A DNA stretch of 64,000 nucleotides from Gemmataceae bacterium (GTDB lineage: Bacteria > Planctomycetota > Planctomycetia > Gemmatales > Gemmataceae): contig LR594584.1 of NCBI GenBank assembly GCA_901538445.1, forward strand, positions 3,133,586 to 3,197,585, in the 5' to 3' direction. This document shows positions 1 to 9,453 of this stretch, one piece after another. The number at the start of each line of letters is the position of its first letter. Position 1 is the first letter of the stretch. The notes under the pieces are model-generated. The model did not search any database. It saw only the letters and a list, made by a program, of their open reading frames with translations, and was not told where the DNA came from. The position numbers and the translations under genes were made by a program.

Positions 1-1005
1 GTCGCGCACGTGCTGGTCGCGGGCGCGGCGGGCTGGTTCTTGCTCCAGCAGCTCGCGCCGGTGGTCCGCCCGCTGCTCGTGGCCGTGTTCCTCGCGTACA
101 TCCTGCTCCCGTACCACAGCCGGCTCCGGCACCACATCGGCGGCCCAGCGTCGATCGGGGCGCTCGCGGGGCTCACGGCCGGGGTTCTGGTCGGGCTGGC
201 GGTCGTGGTGTACGCGAGCGTCCTGGGCCTCAGCGAGGACCTCCCGCACCTCCAGGCGCGGGCCGCCGAGCTGCTGCACGCCGCTGAGCGGGAGCTGGGC
301 CGGCTCCCGCCGTGGGCGTCGAGCCTGAAGCCGAGCGACGTCCCGCAGGACAAGGTCGCCGCACAGCTCTCGCGGGCCTACGGGCCGCTCCTGGGCCTCG
401 CCGCCGACATGCTGCTGGAGGCGGTGGTGATCGGGATGTACCTGCTATTCCTGCTGCTGGAGGGCTCACGGTTCCCGGACCGGGTGCGGCGCGCGTACCC
501 GCCGGAGCGGGCCGAGGAGATCCTCCAGATCGCCGGACAGGTGAGCGCGGCGATCGTCAGTTATTTGCGGGTGAAGGTGCGGTCGAGCCTGTTCCTGGCG
601 GTGCCCGTCGGGCTGATCCTGTGGGCGTTCGGGGTGAAGTTCGCGACCCTCTGGGCGCTGCTCACGTTCCTGTGCAACTTCATCCCGTACATCGGCCCGG
701 TGGTCGCGTACTGCCTCCCGGTCGGGTTCGGGTTCCTGTGGTTCGGCCTGGGCTGGGAGCCGATCGCGGTGGGCGTGCTGCTGATGTGCTGCCACGCGCT
801 CTCGGCCGCCGTCGTGGAGCCGACGATGATCGGCAACGCGGTCGGGCTGAGCCCGCTCGTGCTGCTCGCGGCGCTCGCGTTCTGGGGGCTCCTCTGGGGC
901 ATCCCCGGGATGTTCCTGGCCGTGCCGCTGACGGTGGTGAGCGTCATTGTGATGAACCACTTCGAGAGTACACGCGCTGTCGCCGGCCTCCTCCGGGGCG
1001 AGTGA
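1..1005 (+). CDS. AI-2E family transporter, 5' end outside window
   Basis: Polytopic inner-membrane protein of the AI-2E/PerM permease family (PF01594). The reading frame is open to the first base of the window, so the true start probably lies just upstream. Repeated hydrophobic segments begin with VVRPLLVAVFLAYILLP. The family-typical re-entrant region LLTFLCNFIPYIGPVVAY is near residue 225, and a C-terminal pair of hydrophobic segments contains GLLWGIPGMFLAVPLT. Members export small molecules or ions; the substrate cannot be read from sequence. It faces a convergent receiver gene 25 bp downstream. Chromosomal flank, outside the integrative element. Confidence 0.88.
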   Translation, partial: VAHVLVAGAAGWFLLQQLAPVVRPLLVAVFLAYILLPYHSRLRHHIGGPASIGALAGLTAGVLVGLAVVVYASVLGLSEDLPHLQARAAELLHAAERELGRLPPWASSLKPSDVPQDKVAAQLSRAYGPLLGLAADMLLEAVVIGMYLLFLLLEGSRFPDRVRRAYPPERAEEILQIAGQVSAAIVSYLRVKVRSSLFLAVPVGLILWAFGVKFATLWALLTFLCNFIPYIGPVVAYCLPVGFGFLWFGLGWEPIAVGVLLMCCHALSAAVVEPTMIGNAVGLSPLVLLAALAFWGLLWGIPGMFLAVPLTVVSVIVMNHFESTRAVAGLLRGE

Positions 1006-1029
1006 GCCCCCCGGCGGGGGGCGGGGCGG

Positions 1030-1434
1030 TCAACCGGTGGTGATGGCGGTGTTCGCCTCCGACTCGGTGCCCGCGCCCAGCACGCCCCGCACCGCCCCGA
1101 CCAGCTCGGCCCCTGCGAACGGCTTCCGGAGCGCGGCCCGCGCCCCGAGACGCACGGCGACCGCGAGCAGGTCCACCCGCCCGTCGGACCCGCCCCCGCT
1201 GATCGCGACCACGGGCACCGGGCCGAACTCACCCGCCAGCTCGGCCATCACCTCCAAGCCGTTCTTCTCAGGGAGGTAGAGGTCGCACACCACCGCGTTG
1301 CTCGGCCGTCGGCGGAACGCCCGCACCGCCGCACACCCGTCGGCCGCGACCTCCACCTCGAACCCGGCACGCGCGAGCACCACCTGAACCGCGAACCGGA
1401 CCACCGGGTCGTCCTCGACGACCAGAACCCTCAT
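1030..1434 (-). CDS. Stand-alone response regulator receiver protein
   Basis: A single receiver (REC) domain of about 134 residues with no output domain. It begins MRVLVVEDDPVVR, carries the phospho-acceptor Asp in VVCDLYLPEKNG and the conserved Lys in LRKPFAGAEL. I chose the ATG at 1434 because the receiver fold starts exactly there; an in-frame ATG at 1530 would add a Ser/Thr/Pro-rich leader. It presumably acts as a diffusible phosphorelay protein. No partner kinase is adjacent. Confidence 0.85.
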   Translation of the reverse strand: MRVLVVEDDPVVRFAVQVVLARAGFEVEVAADGCAAVRAFRRRPSNAVVCDLYLPEKNGLEVMAELAGEFGPVPVVAISGGGSDGRVDLLAVAVRLGARAALRKPFAGAELVGAVRGVLGAGTESEANTAITTG

Positions 1435-1880
1435 CGGGGCGGGTGCTGACGACGGGTGTGGGAACGGCAGCGGGGTGTCGGTCACGGTGCGGGCTCCGGT
1501 CGATTGGGATGCGGGCGCACGCCCACTCAACCAATCGCAACTTGGTCACCGAAACTGTCACCTGCGCCACAGAATTCTCCACTCGCTCCTCTGTGCCCGG
1601 TCGGCACCGGGGATCGGATTGTGTGGCGCAACTGGGGAGTGGCCCGCCACGCCACGACGACCCGCGGCACACTTGTTGCAAATTTCTGTTCCGAGCACGA
1701 AGGCGGTCCTGCCTTCTGCCGTGTCACCAGCCCACCGGCACGCGGCCCGATTGGCACCCCACGGCCCTTGCGGCTCTCGCAAAGGTCACACTGCCTGACG
1801 AGTCTTGCTCGCGACCCGCCGACCGGCGGGGCTGGTCACCGTACGCACCCCACCAACACAACCCCGCAAGAGCTCCGAAT

Positions 1881-4019
1881 ATGGGCCGGTACTCTCTCAC
1901 TCGCCTCCTCCCGTTCCTGCCCTCGCGGTTCAACCACCCGCGGCCCCGCGCGAACCGCACCCTCCTCGCGCTGGACCGCCTCGACGACCGCACCATGCCC
2001 GCCTCACTCGGCCTCGCGGCCGAGTACAACGCGCTCGTGTTCGGCAACTTTACCGTGCCGAACGGGACCGATACCGAGGGCCGACTCGCGATCGCCGGTA
2101 ACGCGACGTTCCTCGGCAACTACGCGCTCGGGGCCCCGCTCCCCGACTCGAACCCGACCGGGGCGCAGCTCCCCCTCGACCCGACCCGAGACACGCTGAT
2201 CGTGGGCGGGGACCTGACCAACGCCGGCGGCGTCTCGTGGACCGTGAACGGGAACGCGGTGTACCAGGGCACCTACACCGGCGTCCCGCTCTTCAACCAG
2301 TCCGGCGCGACGAGGCAGCAGTCGCCCATTCTTCTGTCCGAAACGAACGGGAACGCGGTCACCTCCGGTGGGCGGTCGTTTGCCGACCTGAGGGCCGAGT
2401 TGGAGGCGCTGTCCGCGGCGTGGGCGGCGACCGCGGACCGGGGCATCGCCACCGAGAGCCGGGGACAGTTCACGCTCACCCTCGTGGGGACCGACCCGGT
2501 GCTGAACGTGTTCAACCTGACCGCCGAGGAGTGGGGCGGGACAGACGTGGTGCGGACCATCACCGCCCCGGCGGGGTCCACGGTGCTGGTGAACGTGTCG
2601 GGCGAGTCGATCACCGTGTCCGGCGGCGACCTGGCCCTCAGCGGGGTCGACCGCGAGTACGTGCTGGTGAACTTCTTCGAAGCGACAACGTTCACGAGCA
2701 CGCTGTCCGACATCCGCGGCTCGGTCCTCGCCCCGTTCGCGTCGGCCACCTTCGACGGGGGGAACGTCGAGGGGAACGCGATCTTCGGGGGCAACGTCAT
2801 TCAGGGTGCGGCGGCCGAGTTCCACAACTTCCGGTTCCGCGGCGACATCACTATTCCGACGGTCCCGACCCTGCCCCCGGTCGGACCCCTGCCCCCGCTC
2901 CCCGGCGGCGGCGGAATCATCGGCGGCGGCAGCGGGGGCGGGGCCGGCGCGGCCCCGAGCAAGCGGGACCTGCTCGGCAGCGCGATGGGCCGAGCGGCGA
3001 CGACCGCAGCCGCCGTGACCGCCCGCGCGCCGGGCACGATGCCGAACTTCGCGATGTTCAACCCGTCCTCGGCCCGCCAACTGGTGTTCACCGCGGTCGC
3101 ACAGGACCGGGGCGGAATGGTTCGCGTGTTCGACTTCTCAACTGGCAACGAACGGTTCCGGCTCTCGCCGTTCGGGGCCGGGTTCGCGGGCCGTGTCAAC
3201 GTCACGACGGGCGACGTGACCGGGGACGGCATCCCCGACGTGATCGCGGCTACCGGCGCCGGGGCGAGGGGCGTGGTGAAGGTGTTTAATGGCGGGACGG
3301 GTGCGCTGGTCCGAGTGTTCCAGCCGTTCGGGCCCGGCTACACCCGGGGCGTGACGGTCGCCGCCGCCGACCTTAATGGCGACGGGTGCGCCGAGGTCAT
3401 CGTCGGGACCGGTGCCGGCGCGGCCTCGGTGGTGAAGGTGTTCAACGGCGCCACGGGCGCCCCGACCGCCCGGTTTCTCCCGTTCGGAGCGGCGAACCGG
3501 AGCGGCCTCCGGGTTGCGGCCGGCGACGTGGACCGCGACGGGACCCCTGATGTACTCGTGACGACCGCCACGGGCCCACTTCGTCTCGCCGGCTTCCGCG
3601 GCACGTCACTGACCTCGGGTGCCCCGACCGCCCTGTTCCGGTCGTTTGTGGTCGGTTCGGGGGCAAACACCGGCGGCGGATGGGTCTCGGCCGGCGACAT
3701 CAACGGCGACGGGTTCTGCGATGTGGCCGTGAGCCTCGGGGCGGGGGCGGCCGCACGCGTGATCTCGTTCTCGGGGCAGTCGCTCGCGGCCGGCGGAAGC
3801 GGCCGCATCAGTACCTCCCTCGTCGGCTCCGCAGCACACGCGGGCGACACCCGCGTCACGGTCGCCGATCTCGACGGCGACGGTCGGGCCGAGGTACTTA
3901 CTACCTTCGGCGGAGTTTTGGCCCCGACCGCGAGCGTGATGGACCCACTCACCGGCACCGTCCGAACAAAGTTCCGCACCTTTCATCCGGCCGCCGCGGG
4001 CGGCATTTATGTCGGCTAA
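1881..4019 (+). CDS. Exported choice-of-anchor A / FG-GAP repeat protein
   Basis: A 712-residue, probably surface protein. The N-terminus carries the planctomycete signature LLALDRLDDRTMPA, which in this phylum precedes exported adhesin-like proteins. Residues about 40-310 match the choice-of-anchor A fold (LGLAAEYNALVFGNFT; GRLAIAGNATFLGNY; GGDLTNAG). A Gly/Pro-rich linker follows, then five FG-GAP/VCBS-type repeats with calcium-loop motifs such as GDVTGDGIPD, ADLNGDGCAE, GDINGDGFCD and ADLDGDGRAE, which would form a beta-propeller. The ATG at 1881 is chosen because the signature follows it; the frame is open upstream to 1443, where the translation looks non-coding. A strong terminator follows the stop. 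Confidence 0.85.
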   Translation: MGRYSLTRLLPFLPSRFNHPRPRANRTLLALDRLDDRTMPASLGLAAEYNALVFGNFTVPNGTDTEGRLAIAGNATFLGNYALGAPLPDSNPTGAQLPLDPTRDTLIVGGDLTNAGGVSWTVNGNAVYQGTYTGVPLFNQSGATRQQSPILLSETNGNAVTSGGRSFADLRAELEALSAAWAATADRGIATESRGQFTLTLVGTDPVLNVFNLTAEEWGGTDVVRTITAPAGSTVLVNVSGESITVSGGDLALSGVDREYVLVNFFEATTFTSTLSDIRGSVLAPFASATFDGGNVEGNAIFGGNVIQGAAAEFHNFRFRGDITIPTVPTLPPVGPLPPLPGGGGIIGGGSGGGAGAAPSKRDLLGSAMGRAATTAAAVTARAPGTMPNFAMFNPSSARQLVFTAVAQDRGGMVRVFDFSTGNERFRLSPFGAGFAGRVNVTTGDVTGDGIPDVIAATGAGARGVVKVFNGGTGALVRVFQPFGPGYTRGVTVAAADLNGDGCAEVIVGTGAGAASVVKVFNGATGAPTARFLPFGAANRSGLRVAAGDVDRDGTPDVLVTTATGPLRLAGFRGTSLTSGAPTALFRSFVVGSGANTGGGWVSAGDINGDGFCDVAVSLGAGAAARVISFSGQSLAAGGSGRISTSLVGSAAHAGDTRVTVADLDGDGRAEVLTTFGGVLAPTASVMDPLTGTVRTKFRTFHPAAAGGIYVG

Positions 4020-4041
4020 TGGCTCCTGCGAACTGCAACTC

Positions 4042-4077
4042 CGACCCGGGCCCTGGGGCCCGGGTCGTCGGTTTTTC
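4042..4077 (+). terminator. Rho-independent terminator
   Basis: A perfect 12-bp inverted repeat (CGACCCGGGCCC / GGGCCCGGGTCG) with a 2-bp spacer lies 22 bp after the FG-GAP gene, followed by TCGG and five T residues at 4072-4076. Confidence 0.85.
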
Positions 4078-4348
4078 TGTGGCGTGTGAGACATCCCACA
4101 CGTGACCAACCGGGGGTTCGCCGGTGAGCGTGAGCCGGATCTGCGGAACTGATTCCCTGAATTGGAACGTGGGCGGGGATTTGCCGGGAACTGCGAAACC
4201 GTTATGATGCCCCCGGCGGAACGATCCCGGGTGGGTTGGCGTGTCTTACCCCACGTGCGGCCGGTGCGCCGGCGAGAACTCCCCAGGTGGCCGGGTGTCC
4301 CGGCCCGGAACTGAGGGAGAGCCGTGGCCGCGATCGTGTCCAGTTGGT

Positions 4349-4395
4349 AGCCTTTTGCCCTCGTAGCTCAGTGGATAGAGCACCGGTTTCCTAAA
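4349..4395 (+). repeat. attL: 47-bp direct repeat with tRNA-Arg 5' half
   Basis: These 47 bp are identical to 43230-43276. Bases 4357-4395 are the first 39 nt of a tRNA-Arg(CCT) gene, from the acceptor 5' strand through the anticodon loop; the 3' half is missing and unrelated sequence (GCAATTGG) follows. The end of identity, just after CCTAAA in the anticodon loop, marks the likely crossover region of the integrase. The fragment cannot make a tRNA. Confidence 0.88.
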
Positions 4396-4413
4396 GCAAT
4401 TGGCACGTCAAAA

Positions 4414-4436
4414 CTCCTGGAAATCCAGGGGTTTTT
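4414..4436 (+). terminator. Terminator-like hairpin just inside attL
   Basis: CTCCTGG-AAAT-CCAGGGG followed by TTTTT. The stem is CCTGG/CCAGG with a 4-nt loop. It would stop transcription entering the element from the original tRNA promoter, which now reads a truncated tRNA. Confidence 0.6.
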
Positions 4437-4927
4437 CATTTCCCACTGACACCAGATGCCCCTCCAGAACCCTGTCCGCGGGTGTCAACGGGTGTCAGAT
4501 TCGTAGGTCACTTCCGCCCTGCCTTATCGCGGTAGGCGATGACCGCGAGCCGCGCCCGCGACCCGCCGCCCGCCTCGACGGCGACCGCCAACTCGTCCTC
4601 GTAGACCTTCCGCTCGACCCCGGTTGGCGGGTCGCATCCGGACGCCGGGGCGCGTTTGCTGTGGACGAGGGATGAGCGGTGCGGGAACAGCCTTCCCCGG
4701 GACGCATAAGGGGCCAAACGCTCGGGCGACGCAACATCGCCCTGGTGCAGAGCACCGAGCTAAACCACCACGGGAACGCGGGTAGCCTACCCGAGTGCGG
4801 GGGCCGGGGCAAGCGGCTCGGCCCGCCCCGAGGTGCCGGAGCCGCCTGACACGTTTCACCGGCCGCTCTCGATTTCTCTCGGGACGGCGCGGCTCTGTTT
4901 CTCACCTTCCCTCCGAAACGCCTCCGC
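4437..4927. other. Stretch without a confident gene
   Basis: No open frame here has a convincing start. A leftward frame ending at 4508 translates near its end as RKVYEDELAVAVEAGG and then VIAYRDKAGRK, which resembles the tail of a small coding gene. Its possible start at 4717 has no ribosome binding site and the upstream part looks random. It may be a truncated accessory gene next to the attachment site. Confidence 0.35.
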
Positions 4928-5152
4928 ATGCCCTCCCCGGACCCGGCGCGACCACTCATTGTGCCCGTCATCCCCGCTCGTGCCGACCAGACGGGACTCC
5001 TCCCGCACCCCATAGCGGTGGACGTGGACCGGGTCAGGTTCGTGGTGCTGGTCGAGGGCGATGCGGTCCCGGTCGCCGAGTACCTGCGGCGGCACCCCGA
5101 GCGTCGGCCTGAGGTGCTCGCAGCGATCCGTGGGTGGCTCGACGCGCGCTGA
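4928..5152 (+). CDS. Small hypothetical protein
   Basis: 74 residues, not recognised. It starts MPSPDPARPLIVPVIPAR; a middle part reads AVDVDRVRFVVLVEGDAVPV and the helical C-terminus is VAEYLRRHPERRPEVLAAIRGWL. Alternating hydrophobic residues in the middle and an amphipathic C-terminal helix make it look coding, but no strong Shine-Dalgarno precedes the ATG. Confidence 0.42.
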   Translation: MPSPDPARPLIVPVIPARADQTGLLPHPIAVDVDRVRFVVLVEGDAVPVAEYLRRHPERRPEVLAAIRGWLDAR

Positions 5153-5236
5153 GGCTGGTCGCAATGGGTCACCCCGCATGGTGAGAGACTCCGGTCGCCG
5201 GCGGGGCCAATGCGGTCACAGCCCGCTCGCCAGCCG

Positions 5237-5461
5237 TTACGCCCGGAGGGCGCCCAGTTCCACGCCCGTCGCCGCGCCCGCCGGGGGCCGCGAGGCTGGG
5301 ACTCGTTCGGTCCGGTGCCGGTGCCGCACGGCGGCGATCAGCGCCCGCACCCGCTGCATGCGTTCGATCAGTTCGGCCGGGGGCTCGTCGCCTTGGCCGA
5401 GGATCTCGGCCCGAACGTCCCCGAGCCGGTCGTAGTGAATCTCCAAGTCCGTGATCGTCAT
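5237..5461 (-). CDS. Small helical protein, paralogue of 39431-39640
   Basis: 74 residues starting MTITDLEIHYDRLGDVRAE. The core is nearly identical to the gene at 39431-39640 (TDLEIHYDRL.DVRAEIL.QGDEPPAEL). I set the start at 5461 because protein similarity and the shared leader CAGACGCTTGAC join there. The upstream 110 bp also match between the copies, so a promoter/leader was duplicated with the gene. The two copies lie in opposite orientation near the two ends of the element. Predicted helical; function unknown. Confidence 0.7.
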   Translation of the reverse strand: MTITDLEIHYDRLGDVRAEILGQGDEPPAELIERMQRVRALIAAVRHRHRTERVPASRPPAGAATGVELGALRA

Positions 5462-5649
5462 AGTCAAGCGTCTGCCACGATGGTGGGGCGAGGGGTCGTT
5501 GTAGGACAACCGGGACAAGTTCACAAGTCCTTCTGCCGGTACCCCCGTGCCCCTCAGCAGGATTCCGGTTGCGACAACTGCCGCCGTTGGCTCTGATAGT
5601 TCGTCCGCGTCCTCGCCCCCGCTGGCCCACTCCGTGAGAAGGTCGCCGC

Positions 5650-6138
5650 ATGACTCGCGTCCTCGTCGTCCTCGTCGTCCTCGCGTCCCTCGTTCTGAGT
5701 GCCGCGGCACCCGCCGCCGACCCGCCCAAGGGCACGGACCCGAACATCGGCTTCGACTACCGGGCGTTCGTCGCCGAGCACGCCAAGTTGGTCGCCGGGG
5801 GCAAGGGCGACAAGGCGCTCGAGCACCTCGAGGCCCAGATGCCGACGGGCGGGTTCGTGCCCGCGCAGAAGGAGGACATGAAGAAGCGGTTCGCGCTGAT
5901 CTACGGGGGGGCCGGGAAGCACACCGGGACCGAGGTGGTCGGGTACAAGCGGCTCTCGTCCCGGATGTACCGGTTCTTCGCCGTGTCGCACTACGACAAG
6001 ATGGTGATCCTCACCTCCTACCTGTTCATCCGCGACGCCGCGGGCACGTGGGAACTCCACAGCTACACGGTGTCGGACCAGATCGACGAGTTGGAAAAGC
6101 TCACCCCGGTGACCCCGCTCGGGCCGCCCCGTGACTGA
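5650..6138 (+). CDS. Exported hypothetical protein
   Basis: 162 residues with a clear signal peptide (MTRVLVVLVVLASLVLSAAA, cleavage expected near APAADPP). The mature part is soluble and not recognised; it ends with a segment containing HSYTVSDQIDELEKLTP. A GAGAAGG motif lies about 8 nt before the ATG. The stop overlaps the next gene by 8 bp, which suggests translational coupling with the TIGR02996-type protein. Confidence 0.75.
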   Translation: MTRVLVVLVVLASLVLSAAAPAADPPKGTDPNIGFDYRAFVAEHAKLVAGGKGDKALEHLEAQMPTGGFVPAQKEDMKKRFALIYGGAGKHTGTEVVGYKRLSSRMYRFFAVSHYDKMVILTSYLFIRDAAGTWELHSYTVSDQIDELEKLTPVTPLGPPRD

Positions 6139-6895
6139 TCCCGCCGTACTCTGGGCCGCGTGCCTCGCCGACCCGACCGACGACACGGCCCGTCTGGTGC
6201 TGGCGGACCTGCTCCGCGAGTCCGACGACCCCGACCAGCAGGCCCGGGGGCGGTTCTTGTGGGCTGGTGTGACCGCGGCGCGATGGTCCCGCGACAGCGA
6301 CGTGATCGACGACCCCCTCTACTACTCTGCCCAGCGCGAGCTGGCCGCCGTCGCGACGGCCGGGCACCCGGCCCACTGGCTCGGGTTCCTCGGCGTCGGC
6401 CCGGACCCGCTGACGCGGACCGATTGGGTCTGGGACGCGACCCACGACCGGGTCACCGTCCGCATCGGGGACACCACGGGCACCTACGCCCGGGGGATGC
6501 TGGCCGAGGTCGCGGTCACGCTCGAGCAGTGGCTCGTGATGGCCCGCCCGGCGCTCGCGGGTTGGCCCGTCGAGCGGGTGACCGTCACCGACGCGCCGGG
6601 ACTCACCTTCGGCGTCGAGCGGATCGGGAGGGAGTGGCGGCTGGAGGCCCGGTTGAAACTCGGCGGCCGCCGCGTGCCAATGTCCGGGGCGTCGGTGCTG
6701 CCGTTCGGGATGTCCGTGTCCCCGGTCCTCGCCGACGGCCCGGCCGAGTGGTGGGTCGAGGAACGGTTCGGCGACCGGGCCACGCTGGTCGAGGGGGTCG
6801 TGGCGGCGTCGCGGGTGCTGGTCGCGGATCTGCGGCAAATCGCCGGGGACCGGTGGCCGAGCCCGCCCCGGAAACGGCACACGCCGCCGCGGTAG
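6131..6895 (+). CDS. TIGR02996 repeat-companion domain protein
   Basis: 254 residues starting at GTG. The first 40 residues match the TIGR02996 domain of Gemmata-type planctomycetes (LWAACLADPTDDTARLVLAD then LLRESDD). The remainder is not recognised and has no signal peptide. The family's role is unknown; it often precedes repeat regions or stands alone. It overlaps the upstream exported-protein gene by 8 bp. Confidence 0.8.
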   Translation: MTDPAVLWAACLADPTDDTARLVLADLLRESDDPDQQARGRFLWAGVTAARWSRDSDVIDDPLYYSAQRELAAVATAGHPAHWLGFLGVGPDPLTRTDWVWDATHDRVTVRIGDTTGTYARGMLAEVAVTLEQWLVMARPALAGWPVERVTVTDAPGLTFGVERIGREWRLEARLKLGGRRVPMSGASVLPFGMSVSPVLADGPAEWWVEERFGDRATLVEGVVAASRVLVADLRQIAGDRWPSPPRKRHTPPR

Positions 6896-7090
6896 TCTGG
6901 GACCATCGCGCCGCGGGGCTCGATGTGCCTGGAACCGGCGGCGAGGGCACGTGGTCGGCCCACGCCCTCGCGCACGCCTTGCACCGGAGCTTCGACTCCA
7001 GCTCGGGCGACCCGTCCGCGGCGGCTGCGGGAGTCTGGTTCTGTGCGACCGGTTTCGTGTTGCGGTCACCGCGTCGCCCGCGGCGGGCGG

Positions 7091-7981
7091 TCAGTAGTCG
7101 TTGCCCAGGGGCACCCCGTCGGCCCGCTGCCCGAGGGCCGCGAACGTCGGCTTCGACACCGTGTACGGGACGAACCGCACGGACCCGTCCCCGAGGACCG
7201 CGTTGACCCCGCCCGGGTGCGACGACCCGAACCGCCCGGCCCCGTTCCCGGTCGCGGCGTTCAGGTCCGGCAGGGGCGGGGACAGGAACCCGCGGATCGT
7301 GTCGTTGTCCCACGCGGTCGCGTACCCCAGGTCGTCGTCCGTCTGGGGTGCGCCGAGCAGGGCCACGTTGACCCGCTTCTCCGACACCATCAGGCAGTTC
7401 GACAGCCCGTCGGCCACGGCCGCGAGGGTGATCGTCCGCCCGGGTGCGACGTTCTGGACCAGCATCCCGAGGTCCGCCTCCCCGGCCCCGGCGTAGTCGG
7501 TCATGGCCCGCGGGTACGTGCCGTTCGGGACCGTGGTGCCGGAGGCGGTCACGTCGAACCGCTGCGGCGCGCGGCGGGACGGGCAGAAGTAGAACGGGTG
7601 GACGGCCCCGAGCGCGTTCTTCTGGCAGTCCACCACCGTCGCCCCGCCGCCCCCGTTCCACGCCGCCGTCGCCTCCAGTTCCGGCAGGATCTGGAACCCC
7701 CACCCGGCCTGCTGGCCGGTGCCCGACGCCGGGGCGCCCGGGGCCGCGAACGTCGGCGGGTTGCGGAAGTCGGTCCCGCCGTGGGGCAGGAACCCGTACC
7801 GGTCGTGGTGGTTGTGGAACGCCAGGCCGATCTGCTTCAGGTGGTTGGCGCACTTCATGCGGGCGGCGGCCTCGCGGACCTTCTGGACCGCGGGCAGGAG
7901 GAGCCCGATCAGCACCGCGATGATCGCAATGACGACGAGCAGCTCGATGAGGGTGAACGCGCGGCGGGCGGGGGTGGGCAC
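7091..7981 (-). CDS. DUF1559 pseudopilin-like protein
   Basis: 296 residues. The N-terminus is a type IV prepilin cleavage/methylation motif ([20 protein letters not shown]) followed by [20 protein letters not shown], the hallmark of planctomycete DUF1559. The C-terminus carries the HX9DG motif ([16 protein letters not shown]). These proteins are thought to be processed by a prepilin peptidase and anchored through the N-terminal helix; their function is unresolved and genomes encode many. It is divergent from the gene at 8151. Confidence 0.93.
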   Translation of the reverse strand: MPTPARRAFTLIELLVVIAIIAVLIGLLLPAVQKVREAAARMKCANHLKQIGLAFHNHHDRYGFLPHGGTDFRNPPTFAAPGAPASGTGQQAGWGFQILPELEATAAWNGGGGATVVDCQKNALGAVHPFYFCPSRRAPQRFDVTASGTTVPNGTYPRAMTDYAGAGEADLGMLVQNVAPGRTITLAAVADGLSNCLMVSEKRVNVALLGAPQTDDDLGYATAWDNDTIRGFLSPPLPDLNAATGNGAGRFGSSHPGGVNAVLGDGSVRFVPYTVSKPTFAALGQRADGVPLGNDY

Positions 7982-8150
7982 GGCGGGGCTCCGGGACGGC
8001 GGTAGCGATTTCGACGCGGACAGTTCGGCGGCGGGGGCGGAAACCTATCACCGGCCGAGCGGATTTTTTTTGAACGGGCCGCCCCGTCCCGGTTACCGTG
8101 TCGCCAGGGTGACGCGGCCCGGGGGCGAGGGCGACACAGCGGAGGTGACC

Positions 8151-8504
8151 GTGGCCGTGGTGTTCGTGCTGCTCGTCCTGTCGGCCGACCCGAAGCCCAT
8201 CGACCTCGGGGCGCTCTCCCTGGAGCGTGCCCGCGTCCTCGACGGGAAGGCGGTCACCGTGTCGCTGCTGGTGCAGAAGCCGCCGTACACGCTGCTGGGC
8301 CGCACGATGGTCGGGACCGCGGACCGCGATGACGGGGCCGAGCGCGGGGCGGTGCTGCTCGGCCGGCGGCCCGACGTGAGGGAGGGCGAGCGGGTCACGG
8401 TCCGCGGTCGGCTGCGGTTGCTGCGGCACGCCCCGGACACGGTCAACGGCGCGGCCGTCCCGTCGTGGTGGGAGGTTCGGGTCGAGGAGTCCAGGGATCG
8501 CTGA
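8151..8504 (+). CDS. Small exported hypothetical protein
   Basis: 117 residues from GTG 8151, chosen because GGAGG lies 4-8 nt upstream and a short signal-like segment (VAVVFVLLVLSADP) follows. The frame is also open further upstream, where it is antisense to the DUF1559 gene. The mature part (LSLERARVLDGKAVTVSLL ... VREGERVTVRGRLRLLRH) resembles a small beta-barrel, possibly OB-like. Family not recognised. Confidence 0.65.
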   Translation: MAVVFVLLVLSADPKPIDLGALSLERARVLDGKAVTVSLLVQKPPYTLLGRTMVGTADRDDGAERGAVLLGRRPDVREGERVTVRGRLRLLRHAPDTVNGAAVPSWWEVRVEESRDR

Positions 8505-8722
8505 CCGTGCCGAAGCCGAAGGACCGCCGCACGCCCGCCGACGAGATTCGGTCCGGCCGACCCGCCGCGGAGCCACGGGAACGCGCCGCGGTGGGCGGCG
8601 CGGTACGTGTGCGGCAGGGAGTACGTCGCGCTCGGGTTCGGGGCCGCCGACGTGGCGGCCCGGTGCAAGTCACGCGAGGCCCGGGTGCGGAACCGGCGGG
8701 GCGCGTCACGGGGAGGGGCGGA

Positions 8723-9409
8723 ATGGATGAGTCGGGGTGGTGCCAGGCTGAGCTTCCGTACTACCTGCTCCGCAAGTACGGGAAGGGGGTCAGCGGCCGC
8801 AAGCTGCGCCTGTTCGCGGCGGCCTGCTGCCGGCGTCTCTGGGGGCACCTGCCGGACGACCGGCGGCGGGCGGTCGAACTGGTCGAGGGGTACGCCGACG
8901 GGGAGGTGACGGCCCGGCAGTGGCGCGACGGTCGCCGGACCCTGAGGCCGGCCGATGAGGTCATCGTGAACGGCGAGGACGACGACCCGACCGCCATCGT
9001 GGCCTGGTACCTGCTCTCCTCGAGGCCCCTGGAGGCGGCGATGTACACGCCCCAGAACGCCGTCAGCCTGACCCACTTCCCGCCCCCCAACCCGGCCCCG
9101 GGGGATCGCACCCGGCCGTGGACCGAGCGGCAGCGGCGGGTCGAGCGGGCGGCCCAGGTCGCGCTCCTGTGCGGCATCGCGGGCGGCCCGACCGGCCCGC
9201 CCGCCCTGGACCCGGTGTGGTGTACGCCCGCGGTGGTCGCGCTGGCGGCCCACATCTACGCGGAGCGGGCCTTCGAGCGGCTCCCGGAGTTGGCGGACGC
9301 GCTGGCGGACGCCGGGTGTGCGGACGCCGCAGTCCTGGGCCACTGCCGCCGGCCGGGGCCACGGGCGCGGGGCTGCTGGGTGGTGGATCGGGTGCTGGGC
9401 CGGGACTGA
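8723..9409 (+). CDS. Gemmata-type CCRR/RGCWVVD family protein
   Basis: 228 residues. It shares the architecture of 24811-25446: an N-terminal RKLRLFAAACCRRLWGHLPD helix, a helical middle, and the C-terminus LADALADAGCADAAVLGHC followed by RGCWVVDRVLG. The family is abundant in Gemmata-type genomes, with unknown function. The ATG at 8723 follows GGGAGGGG at a proper distance. A stem-forming GC run lies between this gene and the convergent nuclease-inhibitor gene. Confidence 0.75.
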   Translation: MDESGWCQAELPYYLLRKYGKGVSGRKLRLFAAACCRRLWGHLPDDRRRAVELVEGYADGEVTARQWRDGRRTLRPADEVIVNGEDDDPTAIVAWYLLSSRPLEAAMYTPQNAVSLTHFPPPNPAPGDRTRPWTERQRRVERAAQVALLCGIAGGPTGPPALDPVWCTPAVVALAAHIYAERAFERLPELADALADAGCADAAVLGHCRRPGPRARGCWVVDRVLGRD

Positions 9410-9453
9410 TTGCGAGTGGCGCGGCGCACCCCGGGCGGCCGCGGCCGCCGCCG

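Noticed and set aside
2004-3080. Leftward 358-codon frame inside the FG-GAP gene
   Set aside because: Antisense to a gene with clear domains; Arg/Gly/His-rich shadow.
4400-4675. Rightward frame at the left end of the element
   Set aside because: Starts inside the terminator hairpin; low-complexity translation and no ribosome binding site.
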